Assembly (NCBI RefSeq): GCF_013181195.1
Contig: NZ_SMZP01000004.1
Span: 124,001-188,000, forward strand
DNA length: 64,000 nucleotides
Reading direction: 5' to 3'
From: Caulobacter sp. RHG1
Lineage (GTDB): Bacteria > Pseudomonadota > Alphaproteobacteria > Caulobacterales > Caulobacteraceae
The notes below the pieces were generated by a model. It saw nothing but the letters and a program-made list of their open reading frames with translations. It did not search any database and had not been told where the DNA came from. A program made the position numbers and the translations under genes. Below are positions 8,289 to 17,311 of the stretch, one piece after another (within the stretch, counting starts at the first letter, position 1; every line of letters starts with the position of its first letter).

Positions 8289-9152
8289 ATGTGCGATGAC
8301 GATATCCACCAAGGCCTCGTTCACGACCCCAGCGTCTCGCGCCGCATGTTCGGGCTGATGACCGTGGCGGCCACCGGGGTCGCCACCGTCGCCCGCGCCG
8401 ACGACAAGGTCGAGGAACGCGACGTCACCATCAAGACCCCGGACGGCGTGGCTGACGCGGCGCTGTTCTATCCGAAAGGCAAGGGCAAGTGGCCGGCCGT
8501 GCTGGTGTGGCCCGACGTCATGAGCCTGCGGCCGGTCTTCCGCGACATGGCCCGCCGCCTGGCCGCCGCCGGCTATGTGGTGCTGGTCCCCAACCTCTAT
8601 TACCGCGTCAAGAAGGCGCCGGTGATCGAGGGCAGCTTCAACTTCGCCAACCCCGAAGACCGCGCCAAGATCACGCCGCTGCGGGCCACCGTCACCCCGG
8701 CCGGCACCGACAAGGACGCCGTGGCCTATGTCGCGTTCCTTGACGCCCAGGCCCAGACCGACAAGTCCAAGAAGATCGGCGTGCAAGGCTACTGCATGGG
8801 CGGTCCGCTGTCGTTCCGCACGGCCGCGGCTGCTCCCGGCCGCATCGCTGCGGTGGCCAGCTTCCACGGCGGCGGCCTGCTCACGGCCGACGCCGACAGC
8901 CCGCACCTGCTGATCCCCAAGACCCACGCCCGCTACCTGATCGAGATCGCCGACAACGACGACAAGAAAGAGCCGGACGTGAAGGATAAGCTGAAGGCCG
9001 CCTTCGCCGAGGCCAAGCGACCCGCGACGGTCGAGGTCTTCGAGGGCGCGGCCCACGGTTGGACCGTCAAGGGCAGCCAAGTCTACAACGAACCCGCCGC
9101 CGAGAAGGCCTGGAGCAACCTGCTGGCGCTGTACAAGGCGTCGCTGGGATAA
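8289..9152 (+). CDS. Dienelactone hydrolase family protein with Tat-like signal
   Basis: The start at 8289 (MCDDDIHQG) has a GGGAGAG ribosome site upstream and gives 287 residues. Residues 15-40 (SVSRRMFGLMTVAATGVATVARA) look like a Tat signal. The alpha/beta-hydrolase body shows the dienelactone hydrolase features: a nucleophile Cys in GVQGYCMGGPLSF, an Asp in the IEIADNDD region and a His in GAAHGWTV. The physiological substrate is unknown; many members of this large family are not true dienelactone hydrolases. A hairpin terminator follows the stop, so it is probably a single-gene unit or the end of a unit with the asparaginase gene. Confidence 0.88.
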   Translation: MCDDDIHQGLVHDPSVSRRMFGLMTVAATGVATVARADDKVEERDVTIKTPDGVADAALFYPKGKGKWPAVLVWPDVMSLRPVFRDMARRLAAAGYVVLVPNLYYRVKKAPVIEGSFNFANPEDRAKITPLRATVTPAGTDKDAVAYVAFLDAQAQTDKSKKIGVQGYCMGGPLSFRTAAAAPGRIAAVASFHGGGLLTADADSPHLLIPKTHARYLIEIADNDDKKEPDVKDKLKAAFAEAKRPATVEVFEGAAHGWTVKGSQVYNEPAAEKAWSNLLALYKASLG

Positions 9153-9162
9153 GCCGATCGAG

Positions 9163-9196
9163 AAGGGCTCGGCCAAGGTCGGGCCCTTTTCTTTTG
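9163..9196 (+). terminator. Rho-independent terminator after the dienelactone hydrolase gene
   Basis: AAGGGC (9163-9168) pairs with GCCCTT (9183-9188), followed by TTTTCTTTT. Confidence 0.75.
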
Positions 9197-9231
9197 CACT
9201 GTATCAAATTTCTTCGGCGCTGCGCTTGAGG

Positions 9232-9280
9232 TTGGATAGGTAGGATGCTATCTAATTTAGATAGGAAGCTACCTATCTAA
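9232..9280. promoter_or_regulatory. Duplicated MarR operator
   Basis: Two inverted repeats of identical geometry stand side by side: TTGGATAG-N8-CTATCTAA (9232-9255) and TTAGATAG-N8-CTATCTAA (9257-9280), one base apart. The second dyad can be extended to TTTAGATAGG / CCTATCTAAA. The element ends 14 nt before the MarR start codon, in the expected position for an autorepressed MarR promoter. The MarR assignment rests on position and symmetry. Confidence 0.8.
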
Positions 9281-9294
9281 AAGATCGTTGTTCC

Positions 9295-9753
9295 ATGACC
9301 CCGCCTCGCACCGTCGATGAACGTATCTTCGCCCGCACGCTGCTCCGTCTGGCGCGCGTCTACCGGCGGGAGGTCAATCGCGCCCTCGGGGCTCACGGCA
9401 TCTCGGACGCCAAGGCCATGCCGGTGCTGAGCATCGCGCGCGCTGGCGGCGGTCTGCGTCAGGGCGTGCTGGCCGAGGAACTGGGTGTCGAAGGGCCGTC
9501 GCTGGTCCGCATCCTGGATCAGCTGTGCCAGACCGGCCTGGTCGAGCGCCGCGACGATCCCACCGACAAGCGCGCCAAGACCCTGCATCTGACCGCCGAG
9601 GGCGAGGCCTTGGCCACCGTCGTCGAGGACGCCGTCCAGGTCGTCCGCGCCCAGATGCTGATCCAGGTCAGCGACGCTGATCTCGCCGCCACCCTGCGGA
9701 CCTTCGCGGCCTTCGAGGCCGCCCTGGACGTCGCAGCCGGGCAGGGGGGCTGA
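9295..9753 (+). CDS. MarR family transcriptional regulator
   Basis: This 152-residue protein has the winged-helix MarR fold: a dimerisation helix at residues 5-30, a helix-turn-helix at about 55-80 (LRQGVLAEELGVEGPSLVRILDQLCQTGLVERRDD) and a wing (DPTDKRAKTLHLTAEG). It opens an operon with an aromatic-acid-type efflux system, with only 11 nt to the FUSC gene. It is therefore probably the ligand-responsive repressor of that efflux system, acting on the duplicated operator just upstream. Confidence 0.93.
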   Translation: MTPPRTVDERIFARTLLRLARVYRREVNRALGAHGISDAKAMPVLSIARAGGGLRQGVLAEELGVEGPSLVRILDQLCQTGLVERRDDPTDKRAKTLHLTAEGEALATVVEDAVQVVRAQMLIQVSDADLAATLRTFAAFEAALDVAAGQGG

Positions 9754-9764
9754 GGCCAAACCCC

Positions 9765-11783
9765 ATGCTTCCGAAGTTCAATCGGTTCACGCTGCTGTTC
9801 TCGGTGAACAGTTTCGCGGCGGCGCTGCTCGCCCTTTATATCGGGTTCGCCCTGGGCCTGCCGCGGCCCTACTGGGCGATGGCGACGGCGTATATCGTCA
9901 GCCAGCCGCTGGCCGGGGCCGTGCGGTCCAAGGCCGTCTATCGCGTGCTGGGCACCATGCTGGGCGCAGCCGCCGCGGTCGCCCTGGTGCCCAATCTCGT
10001 CAACGCGCCGTGGCTGCTGTCGCTGGCCTTGGCGCTGTGGGTCGGGGCCTGCCTGACCATCTCGTTGCTGGACCGCACGCCGCGCAGCTATGTCCTGATG
10101 TTGGCGGGCTACACGGCGGCCATCATCGGCTTTCCCAGCGTCAGCCAGCCCGGCGCGGTGTTCGACGTCGCCGTCTGGCGCGTGGTCGAGATCGGCTTAG
10201 GCATCCTGTGCGCCACCCTGGTTCACAGCCTGGTGTTCCCGCAGCCGGTCGGCACGGTGCTGAAGCAGCGCCTGACCACCTGGCTGGGCGAGGCCGACCG
10301 CTGGGCGCTGGACGTGCTGCGCGGCCAGGACGCCGAGGCCATCGCCCGGGACCGCCGCCACCTGGCCGCTGCCGCCAGCGAGATCCAGATGCTGGCCGTC
10401 CACCTGCCGTTCGACACCTCGCGCCTGCGCGAGACCACCGGCGTCGTCCGCGCCCTGCATGAGCGCATGCTGCTGCTGATCCCGCTGCTGTCGGGCTTGG
10501 CCGACCGCATGGAAGCCCTGCGCGAGGTGCAGGACGACGGCGTGCGCGGCGCGCTGAACGAAGTCGTCGCCTGGATCGAGGCCGGCGGTCAGCGCGACGC
10601 GGGTCTCGACCTGATCGAGCGCCTGAAGGCCCTGGCCGTCGCCCGTCGCGGCGCGGCCTGGTCGAGCCTCCTGCTGGAAAGCCTGCTGGTGCGTCTGTCC
10701 GACACCGTTCGCGCCCTGGCCGAGGGCCACGCCCTGATGGCCCGCCTGAACGATCCCGACGCGCCGCTGTCGCCGCATCTGGACGCCTCGACCCGGGCCA
10801 AGGGCCTGAACCCGATGCACGCTGATCTGCCGCTGGCCCTGCTGTCGGGCGGAGCGGCGGTGATCGCCATCCTGCTGTCGTGCGCCGTCTGGATCCTGTC
10901 CGGCTGGGGCGATGGCGCCGCCGCGCCCGTCATGGCCGCCGTCTTCTGCTGCTTCTTCGCGGCGATGGACGACCCCGTGCCGGCCATCAAGAGCTTCGGG
11001 ATCTTCTCGTTGGCCGCCCTGCCTCTGTCGGCGATCTACATGTTCGCCATCCTGCCGGCGATCGACGGCTTTCCCCTGCTGCTGGCGGTGATGGCTCCGC
11101 CGCTGATCTTCATCGGCCTGTACATTCCCGATCCCAAGCGGATGGGCGCGGCCCTGGCCGTGTTGATCGGCTTCTGCAACGCCCTGGCCTTGCAGGAAAC
11201 CTTCAGCGCCGATTTCGCCAGCTTCCTGAACGGCAACCTGGGCCAGTTCGTCGGCCTGCTGTTCGCCATCGTCGTCACGGCGGCCCTGCGCTCGATGGGC
11301 GCGGACGCCAGCGCCCGGCGCCTGCTGGTCCGCACCTGGAGGGGCCTGTCGCGCCTGGCCCGGGCCCGCCAGGCGCCCGAGCCCGCCGCCTTCGCCGCCA
11401 TCCTGGTCGACCGTCTGGGCATGCTGACGCCGAAGCTGGCCGAGGCCGGCCCGCGTCAGGATTTCGTGGGCGTCGACGCTTTGCGCGATCTGCGGATCGG
11501 CATGAACCTGGTCGCCGTCCAGGCCGCGCGTCCCGACCTGCCGCCCGAAGGCCAGGATCGTGTGGACGCCGCGCTGGACGGGGTGGGCGAGCATTTCGCC
11601 AGCCTCGCCGCCGGCCGTCGCCACGCGCCCAGCCCCGACCTTCTGACCTGCATCGACGCAGCCCTTCGCGGCCTGTCGATCGCCCCCGCGGCCTCGGCCG
11701 TCAACGGCGTCTCGGGCCTGGTGGGCCTGCGCCGCAACCTGTTCCCGGAGGCGCCCGCCTTCGTTCCGGAGACCGCCCGATGA
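9765..11783 (+). CDS. FUSC family inner-membrane efflux protein (AaeB-like)
   Basis: The 672-residue protein has two hydrophobic blocks, about residues 10-165 and 350-510, each with five to six transmembrane segments, separated by a cytoplasmic helical region. This is the FUSC/AaeB layout. The start of block one (RPYWAMATAYIVSQPLAGAVRSKAVYRVLGTMLGAA) is a typical fusaric-acid-resistance motif. With the following DUF1656, HlyD and NodT genes it should form a tripartite pump for aromatic acids or similar toxic weak acids. Its last 4 bp overlap the DUF1656 gene (ATGA). Confidence 0.92.
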   Translation: MLPKFNRFTLLFSVNSFAAALLALYIGFALGLPRPYWAMATAYIVSQPLAGAVRSKAVYRVLGTMLGAAAAVALVPNLVNAPWLLSLALALWVGACLTISLLDRTPRSYVLMLAGYTAAIIGFPSVSQPGAVFDVAVWRVVEIGLGILCATLVHSLVFPQPVGTVLKQRLTTWLGEADRWALDVLRGQDAEAIARDRRHLAAAASEIQMLAVHLPFDTSRLRETTGVVRALHERMLLLIPLLSGLADRMEALREVQDDGVRGALNEVVAWIEAGGQRDAGLDLIERLKALAVARRGAAWSSLLLESLLVRLSDTVRALAEGHALMARLNDPDAPLSPHLDASTRAKGLNPMHADLPLALLSGGAAVIAILLSCAVWILSGWGDGAAAPVMAAVFCCFFAAMDDPVPAIKSFGIFSLAALPLSAIYMFAILPAIDGFPLLLAVMAPPLIFIGLYIPDPKRMGAALAVLIGFCNALALQETFSADFASFLNGNLGQFVGLLFAIVVTAALRSMGADASARRLLVRTWRGLSRLARARQAPEPAAFAAILVDRLGMLTPKLAEAGPRQDFVGVDALRDLRIGMNLVAVQAARPDLPPEGQDRVDAALDGVGEHFASLAAGRRHAPSPDLLTCIDAALRGLSIAPAASAVNGVSGLVGLRRNLFPEAPAFVPETAR

Positions 11784-11989
11784 CCGGAGAACTGAACATC
11801 GACGGGGTCTTCCTGTCGTCCGTCCTGGTCTCGGCCGTGCTGGCCCTGGCCGCCTCGTTCGTGCTGCGGCGCGCGCTGTCCAAGGTCGGCGCCTACCGGT
11901 TCGTCTGGCACCCGGCGCTATTCGACACCGCCCTGTTCGTCATCCTCTGGGCCGCGATCGTCGCTGTCCCTTCACCCCTGAAGTTCTGA
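11780..11989 (+). CDS. DUF1656 small membrane protein (AaeX-like)
   Basis: This 69-residue protein starts at the ATG that overlaps the FUSC stop. It has the conserved start GELNIDGVFLSS and two transmembrane helices (residues 11-30 and 45-65). Members of this family always accompany FUSC/HlyD efflux pairs, but their exact job is unknown. It is followed after 2 nt by the HlyD gene. Confidence 0.9.
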   Translation: MTGELNIDGVFLSSVLVSAVLALAASFVLRRALSKVGAYRFVWHPALFDTALFVILWAAIVAVPSPLKF

Positions 11990-11991
11990 CC

Positions 11992-12873
11992 ATGCCCTCG
12001 CTCAAGACCATCCTGCCCTATGCCGGCCGCGTCGCCGTCACCGGCGTCGTCGTCGCCGCCGCTCTCGTGGGCGGCAAGGCGCTGTGGACCCACTACCAGG
12101 TCGATCCCTGGACCCGTGACGGCCGCGTCCGCGCCGACGTCGTCCAGGTGGCCCCCGACGTCTCGGGCCTGGTGACCCGCGTCGATGCGATCAACGACCA
12201 GACCGTCAAGGCCGGCCAGCCGCTGTTCTATGTCGACCGCGAGCGCTACGCCCTGGCCTTGCGGCAGGCCGACGCCCTGGTGGCCGCCCAGCGCGCGACC
12301 CTGGCCCAGGCCCGCCGTGAGCTGACCCGCAATCGCACCCTGGGCGATCTGGTGGCCGGCGAGATCACCGAGCAGAGCCAGTCCAAGGTCGAGCAGTCCA
12401 GCGCCGCCCTGGCCCAGGCCCTGGCCGCCCGCGACGTCGCCGCTCTGAACCTGGAGCGCACCGTCGTGCTGGCCCCGACCGACGGCTTCCTGTCGGATCT
12501 CACCTTGCGCACCGGCGACTACGTCACCGCGGGCAAGCCGGTGCTGGCCCTGATCGACGCCCGCTCGTTCCGGGTCGAGGGTTATTTCGAGGAGACCAAG
12601 CTGTCGTCCTTGCGCATCGGCCAGCCGGTCTCGGTCAAGGTGATGGGCGAGGATCGGGCGCTGAAGGGTCACATCCAGTCGATCGCGGCCGGTATCGAGG
12701 ACCGCGACCGGGGGTTGAGCAGCTCCATGCTGCCCAACGTCAACCCGACCTTCAGCTGGGTGCGCCTGGCTCAGCGGGTGCCGGTGCGGGTGGCCCTGGA
12801 CCAGACGCCGCGCGACCTGCGCCTGATCGCCGGCCGCACCGCCACCGTCGCGGTGATCGGAGCCGCCCAATGA
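11992..12873 (+). CDS. HlyD family periplasmic adaptor (AaeA-like)
   Basis: The 293-residue protein has one N-terminal membrane anchor (residues 13-30). A lipoyl/barrel-sandwich half follows (DGRVRADVVQVAPDVSGLVTRVDAINDQTVKAGQPLFYVDRERY), then a helical hairpin rich in Ala, Gln and Arg, the second half (LERTVVLAPTDGFLSDLTLRTGDYVTAGKPVLALID) and a beta-barrel. This is the membrane-fusion protein that bridges the FUSC protein and the outer-membrane channel. It overlaps the NodT gene by 4 bp (ATGA). Confidence 0.93.
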   Translation: MPSLKTILPYAGRVAVTGVVVAAALVGGKALWTHYQVDPWTRDGRVRADVVQVAPDVSGLVTRVDAINDQTVKAGQPLFYVDRERYALALRQADALVAAQRATLAQARRELTRNRTLGDLVAGEITEQSQSKVEQSSAALAQALAARDVAALNLERTVVLAPTDGFLSDLTLRTGDYVTAGKPVLALIDARSFRVEGYFEETKLSSLRIGQPVSVKVMGEDRALKGHIQSIAAGIEDRDRGLSSSMLPNVNPTFSWVRLAQRVPVRVALDQTPRDLRLIAGRTATVAVIGAAQ

Positions 12874-14324
12874 GCCCCCTCAGAACGCTCGCGGTCGCCA
12901 GTTCGCTTCTGGCCCTGGCCGCCTGCACGACCGTCGGCCCGAACTACAAGCTGCCGGATGAGGCCAAGATCAACGCGCCGGCCGCGCAAGGCCCGTTCAT
13001 GGGCGCGGCGTCGAAGGCTGTCAGCCAGGACCCTGTCCCGGCCGGCTGGTGGAAGCTCTATGACGACCCGGTGCTGAACGGCCTGGTCGAGGAGGCGCTG
13101 GCGGCCAACACCGACCTGCGCGTCGCCGCCGCCAATCTGGCCCGTTCGCGCGCCATAGCCGGCGAGGCCGACGACGCGGGCGGCTTCAAGCTCGGAACCT
13201 CGGCCGCGGCCATGCATAGCCGCGAGTCGGGCGAGCAATTCCTGAAGGCCGAGCAGCTGCCGGTCGAGAACCTGGCCGATGTCGGGGTGCGGGTGTCCTA
13301 CCAGGTCGATCTGGTCGGCCGCCTGAAGCGCGCCGCCGAGGCCGCCCACGCCGACGCCGAAGCCAGCCAGGCCGCCCTCGACCTGGCCCGCGTCAGCGTC
13401 GCCGCCGACGTCGCCCGCGCCTATGTCGAGGCCTGCGCCAACGGTCACGAACTGGGTGTCGCCCAGCACACAGTCGACCTGCAGGCCCGCAGTCTGGACG
13501 TCACCCGCCGGCTGGTGAAGGCCGGACGCGGCACGGCCGTGGACGTCACCCGCTCTCAGGCTCTGCTGGACCAGTCGCGCGCCAGCTTGCCCACTTTCGA
13601 GAGCCGCCGTCGCGCGGCGCTGTTCAAGCTGGCGACCTTGACCGGCAAGCCGCCAGCCGAATTCCCCAAGGCGGTGGAGGCCTGCGCCCATCCGCCGCCC
13701 CTGACCCAGGCCATTCCGGTCGGCGATGGCGCGGCGTTGCTGAAGCGTCGTCCAGACGTGCGCCAGGCCGAGCGGACCCTGGCGGGCGCCACCGCCCGGA
13801 TCGGTGTCGCCACGGCCGCCCTCTATCCGAACATCACCCTGGGCGCTGGCGCGGGCTCGACGGGTTTGCTGGCCGACATCGGCCTGGCGCCGGCCAACCG
13901 CTGGGGTCTGACCTCGCTGATCACCTGGACCCTGCCGGGCGAGGGAGAGCGCGCCCGCATTCGCCAGGCCGAGGCCGGCGCCGACGTGGCGCTGGCGCGG
14001 TTCGACGGCGTGGTGCTGAACGCCCTGCGAGAGACCGAGACCAGCCTGGACGCCTATGCCCACGACTTGCAGCGTCAGGCCGCGCTCAAAGCCGCGCGCG
14101 ATCAGGCCGAGTTGGCCGAGAGCCAGGCCCAGCGCCTGTATCGCGCCGGGCGCAGTCCTTATCTGGCCGGCCTCGACGCCCAGCGAACGCTGGCTGGGAC
14201 CGAGGCCGCCCTGGCCGCTTCGGAGGCTCAGGTCGCCGTCGACCAGGTGAATCTCTTTCTCGCTCTCGGTGGCGGCTGGGAGACGAAATCGGCGGTATTT
14301 CAGCCACAGTCGAATTTAAAGTGA
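12870..14324 (+). CDS. NodT family outer-membrane efflux lipoprotein
   Basis: The 484-residue protein has a lipobox (LLALAACTTVGPNYK, Cys near residue 19) followed by the standard NodT/OprM start (P..W..LYDDPVLNGLVEEALAANTDLRVAAANL). Two repeats of long helices and strands form the TolC-like trimeric channel. It is the last gene of the MarR-FUSC-DUF1656-HlyD-NodT operon and completes the envelope-spanning pump. No terminator is obvious before the DedA gene 66 nt downstream. Confidence 0.93.
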   Translation: MSPLRTLAVASSLLALAACTTVGPNYKLPDEAKINAPAAQGPFMGAASKAVSQDPVPAGWWKLYDDPVLNGLVEEALAANTDLRVAAANLARSRAIAGEADDAGGFKLGTSAAAMHSRESGEQFLKAEQLPVENLADVGVRVSYQVDLVGRLKRAAEAAHADAEASQAALDLARVSVAADVARAYVEACANGHELGVAQHTVDLQARSLDVTRRLVKAGRGTAVDVTRSQALLDQSRASLPTFESRRRAALFKLATLTGKPPAEFPKAVEACAHPPPLTQAIPVGDGAALLKRRPDVRQAERTLAGATARIGVATAALYPNITLGAGAGSTGLLADIGLAPANRWGLTSLITWTLPGEGERARIRQAEAGADVALARFDGVVLNALRETETSLDAYAHDLQRQAALKAARDQAELAESQAQRLYRAGRSPYLAGLDAQRTLAGTEAALAASEAQVAVDQVNLFLALGGGWETKSAVFQPQSNLK

Positions 14325-14390
14325 CGCAGGGACATCTGGTCGCCTTATAGCGGACTCCGATCGCGCCTATCTGCGCGTTCTGAGGAACAC

Positions 14391-15056
14391 ATGCACAGTC
14401 TGCTTTCGCCCGTTACCGCGTTCATTTCGGATCACCAAGCCTGGGCAGGTCCCCTGCTGGGGGCTTTGACCCTGCTTGAATCGCTGGTGCTGATCGGTGC
14501 GTTCGTTCCGGCCGCGGCCCTGATGCTGCTGGCCGGCGGCTTGATCGCCAGCGGCGTGCTGCAGATGCATGAAGTGTTCGCCTGGTGTGTCGCCGGCGCG
14601 GTGATCGGCGACGCGATCTCGTTCTGGATCGGTCGCCGTCTGGGCGCGCGCGCCATGCGTCACAAGGCTTTCAAGCCGCACCGTCGGGCTCTGGCCCGGA
14701 CGCGCCTGTTCGCCCGTCGCTATGGCGTGGTCTCGATCTTCGTGGGCCGCTTCTTCGGTCCGCTGCGGGCCTTTGTTCCGGTCATGGCCGGCATGCTGCA
14801 GATGCGCAACTGGGTGTTCCAGTCGGCCAATGTCGGCTCGGCTGCGATCTGGGTCGCAGCCTTGCTGGCGCCGGGCTATGTCGCCGCCCGCGGCCTGGCC
14901 ATGTTCGAGCTGGAAGGTCTGGCCCTGTGGCTGGCCATCGGCGGCCTGGCGCTGCTGATCGCCGTCATCGTCGCTGGCGTGCACCTGTACCGCACCCTGC
15001 GCGAGCGCCAGACGCCCAGCCTTCCGCTGGTCAAGGCCCGCACCTACGCCTCCTAA
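14391..15056 (+). CDS. DedA family membrane protein
   Basis: This 221-residue protein has several transmembrane segments. The DedA/SNARE-associated motifs are visible: LLESLVLIGAFVPAAALMLLAGG, VAGAVIGDAISFWIGRRLGARAM and FVGRFFGPLRAFVPVMAGMLQM. DedA proteins are linked to membrane homeostasis and undecaprenyl-phosphate or lipid transport; the substrate of this member is unknown. It lies 66 nt after the efflux operon and could be a separate unit. Confidence 0.92.
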   Translation: MHSLLSPVTAFISDHQAWAGPLLGALTLLESLVLIGAFVPAAALMLLAGGLIASGVLQMHEVFAWCVAGAVIGDAISFWIGRRLGARAMRHKAFKPHRRALARTRLFARRYGVVSIFVGRFFGPLRAFVPVMAGMLQMRNWVFQSANVGSAAIWVAALLAPGYVAARGLAMFELEGLALWLAIGGLALLIAVIVAGVHLYRTLRERQTPSLPLVKARTYAS

Positions 15057-15100
15057 GGGCGTCGGCCTTTCTTCCTGAGTCTATTCTCCGACGTCTGATC

Positions 15101-15126
15101 GCCAGCCGCGCGTGAGCGCGGCTGGC
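15101..15126. repeat. Perfect 11-bp hairpin downstream of dedA
   Basis: GCCAGCCGCGC (15101-15111) and its exact inverse GCGCGGCTGGC (15116-15126) flank a GTGA loop. No T-run follows on either side, so it is not a standard intrinsic terminator. It stands between the DedA gene and the Fur-like box of the next receptor gene. Confidence 0.7.
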
Positions 15127-15207
15127 TGACGCGCATCTCATACCGGTTTTGGTATGTCATTCATAACGCTGGAGAATTGCGCAGCGCGAAGCTGCCTATT
15201 TCTTGCA

Positions 15208-15227
15208 CTTGAGAACGACTTGCATTA
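15208..15227. promoter_or_regulatory. Candidate Fur box upstream of the first FepA-like receptor
   Basis: CTTGAGAACGACTTGCATTA lies 30-49 nt upstream of the receptor start at 15257. It shares the pattern TTGAGAACnAnTnGCAWT with the site at 33034-33053. Confidence 0.6.
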
Positions 15228-15256
15228 GCCGAGCGGTCAAGTCTCGGGGCAGGTCC

Positions 15257-17311
15257 ATGAAATATCGCACTCTTCTGATGGCTGCCGGCATGGCCGGCGT
15301 TTGCAGCGCGGCCGCTGCCGAAACCGTTCCGGCCGATCAGGTCGACGCCGTGGTGGTCACCGCCTCCACGCGCGCCCAGCGCCTGGTCGAGGCTCCCGCC
15401 TCGATCTCGGTGGTCACCGCCGAGACCCTGGCCAATCGACCCAACGCCGACCTGACGGACGCTCTGCGCGACGTCGAGGGCGTCTCGATCAGCGGCGGCT
15501 CCAACTTCCAGGACGTCTTCATCCGGGGCCTGCCGGGCAGCTACACGCTGATCCTGGTCGACGGTAAGCGCCAGTCGACACGCGACAGCCGGGTCAATGG
15601 CAACAGCGGCCTGGAGCAGGCCTTCACCCCGCCGTCGGGCGCCATCGAGCGCATCGAGGTCGTGCGCGGTCCGATGTCGTCACTGTACGGTTCGGACGCC
15701 ATCGGCGGCGTGATCAACATCATCACCCGCAAGGTGCCCGACCGCTGGGGCGGCTCGATCGGCGCCGACCATATCGCGCAGAAGGGCAAGAGCGGGAACT
15801 GGAGCCAGGTGCAGGGCTATCTGGCCGGTCCGTTGGTCGAGGGCGTGCTGGGCGCGCAGATCTGGGGCCGTTCCTACGCCCGCGACGAAGACGGCATCCT
15901 CAATGGGGCGGGGGGCTCCAAGGACTGGAATGTCACCGGCCGCCTGGCCTGGACGCCCAACGACCGCAACGATGTGCTGCTCCAGGTCGACCGCATGGAC
16001 GTCAAGCGCAGCTTCGGTCCGGGAAAGACCCTGACGGCCGCGACCGCCGCGAACTATCACACCAACAACCGCACCGCCGGCTCGCTGAGCTGGAACGGCC
16101 GCTGGGACTGGGGGACCAGCCAGCTGTCGATCCTGCGCGAAGCGACCGAGCGCGCCAACTACGCCATGACGCGCGGCGCCTGGGTCAAGAACGTTCGCGC
16201 GCCCGAGCTGACCAACACCGTCGCCGACGCCCTGTTCAACATTCCGCTGGACGACACGCCTCTGGGCGACCACCAACTGGTCGTCGGCGGTCAGTACATC
16301 AAGAACCAGCTGGACGACGTGAACCCGGGCGTCAACGCGACCGCCTCGGCTGCGTTCTCGGTCTGGCAGCGGGCGCTGTTCGTCGAGGACGAGTGGCGGC
16401 TGTCGCCGCAGTTCGCCCTGACCGGCGGCCTGCGCTTCGATGATCACGAGCGCTATGGCTCGCACTGGAGCCCGCGCCTTTATGCCGTTTGGACGCCGAC
16501 CGACGCCTGGACGGTCAAGGGCGGGGTCTCGACCGGTTTCCGCGCGCCTGAGTTGCGCCAGGTAGCCACGGGCTATGCCTACGTCACGGGCGGCGCGGTC
16601 TGCTCGGTCGGCCCGACGGGCACCTGCGGCGTGATCATCGGCGATCCGAACATCAAGCCCGAGACAAGCCTCAACTTCGAAGCCAGCGTGCTGTGGAACC
16701 CGTCGTCGGCCGTCTCGGCCAGCGCCACCGTGTTCCGCACCAAGTTCAAGGACAAGATCGACAGCGCCATCGTCTATGACGCGGCTGGCGCGATCGTCCG
16801 CTGGGCCGAGAACCCCGGCTATCGCCTTTACTACTGGTACAATCTGCAGGACGCCGAGCTGACCGGCGTCGAACTGTCGGGCCGCTGGAAACCGATCGAC
16901 GCCCTGGCGCTGAAGGCCGGCTACACCTGGACCGACTCCAAGCAGGAGTCCGGGACCTACAAGGGCCTGCCGCTGGCGCGCACGCCCAAGCACATGGCCA
17001 ATGTCCGCGCCGACTACACGGTCAACGACCGCTTCAACCTGTGGGGCGCTGTCAACTACCACGGCGAAGAGATCAACGCCGGCTTGCGGGTCGGGACCAA
17101 CGGCGCGCCGCTGATGAATGGCAACGTCCAGGTGGGCCGCCGCTACCCCGCCTACACGACCGCCGATATCGGCGCGAACTGGCGGGTGACCCCGACGGTC
17201 AGCCTGAAGCTGGGCGTCTACAACCTGACGGACAAGCAAATCAACGTGGCCGACTTCGACTTCCAGGGGGATCGTCGTCGCGGCTGGATCGGGGTGAACT
17301 ATGAGTTCTAA
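15257..17311 (+). CDS. TonB-dependent siderophore receptor (FepA/CirA-like), copy 1
   Basis: The ATG at 15257 (MKYRTLLMAAGMAGVCSAAAAE) gives a signal peptide; the longer frame starting upstream overlaps the Fur-like box and was not used. The 684-residue product has a TonB box region (VDAVVVTASTR), the plug (APASISVVTAETL, FIRGLPGSYTLILVDGKRQ, IERIEVVRGPMSSLYGSDAIGGVINIITR) and a 22-strand barrel ending in an aromatic residue (YEF). The sequence is closest in style to catecholate receptors FepA/CirA/IroN. It overlaps the binding-protein gene by 11 bp and heads the unit receptor-binding protein-YncE. It is paralogous to the receptor at 23644-25647. Confidence 0.9.
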   Translation: MKYRTLLMAAGMAGVCSAAAAETVPADQVDAVVVTASTRAQRLVEAPASISVVTAETLANRPNADLTDALRDVEGVSISGGSNFQDVFIRGLPGSYTLILVDGKRQSTRDSRVNGNSGLEQAFTPPSGAIERIEVVRGPMSSLYGSDAIGGVINIITRKVPDRWGGSIGADHIAQKGKSGNWSQVQGYLAGPLVEGVLGAQIWGRSYARDEDGILNGAGGSKDWNVTGRLAWTPNDRNDVLLQVDRMDVKRSFGPGKTLTAATAANYHTNNRTAGSLSWNGRWDWGTSQLSILREATERANYAMTRGAWVKNVRAPELTNTVADALFNIPLDDTPLGDHQLVVGGQYIKNQLDDVNPGVNATASAAFSVWQRALFVEDEWRLSPQFALTGGLRFDDHERYGSHWSPRLYAVWTPTDAWTVKGGVSTGFRAPELRQVATGYAYVTGGAVCSVGPTGTCGVIIGDPNIKPETSLNFEASVLWNPSSAVSASATVFRTKFKDKIDSAIVYDAAGAIVRWAENPGYRLYYWYNLQDAELTGVELSGRWKPIDALALKAGYTWTDSKQESGTYKGLPLARTPKHMANVRADYTVNDRFNLWGAVNYHGEEINAGLRVGTNGAPLMNGNVQVGRRYPAYTTADIGANWRVTPTVSLKLGVYNLTDKQINVADFDFQGDRRRGWIGVNYEF

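Noticed and set aside
10197-11624. 475-codon frame antisense to the FUSC gene
   Set aside because: It is a composition artefact of GC-rich DNA: Gln/Gly/Asp/His-rich translation with no domain, opposite a well-supported membrane protein.
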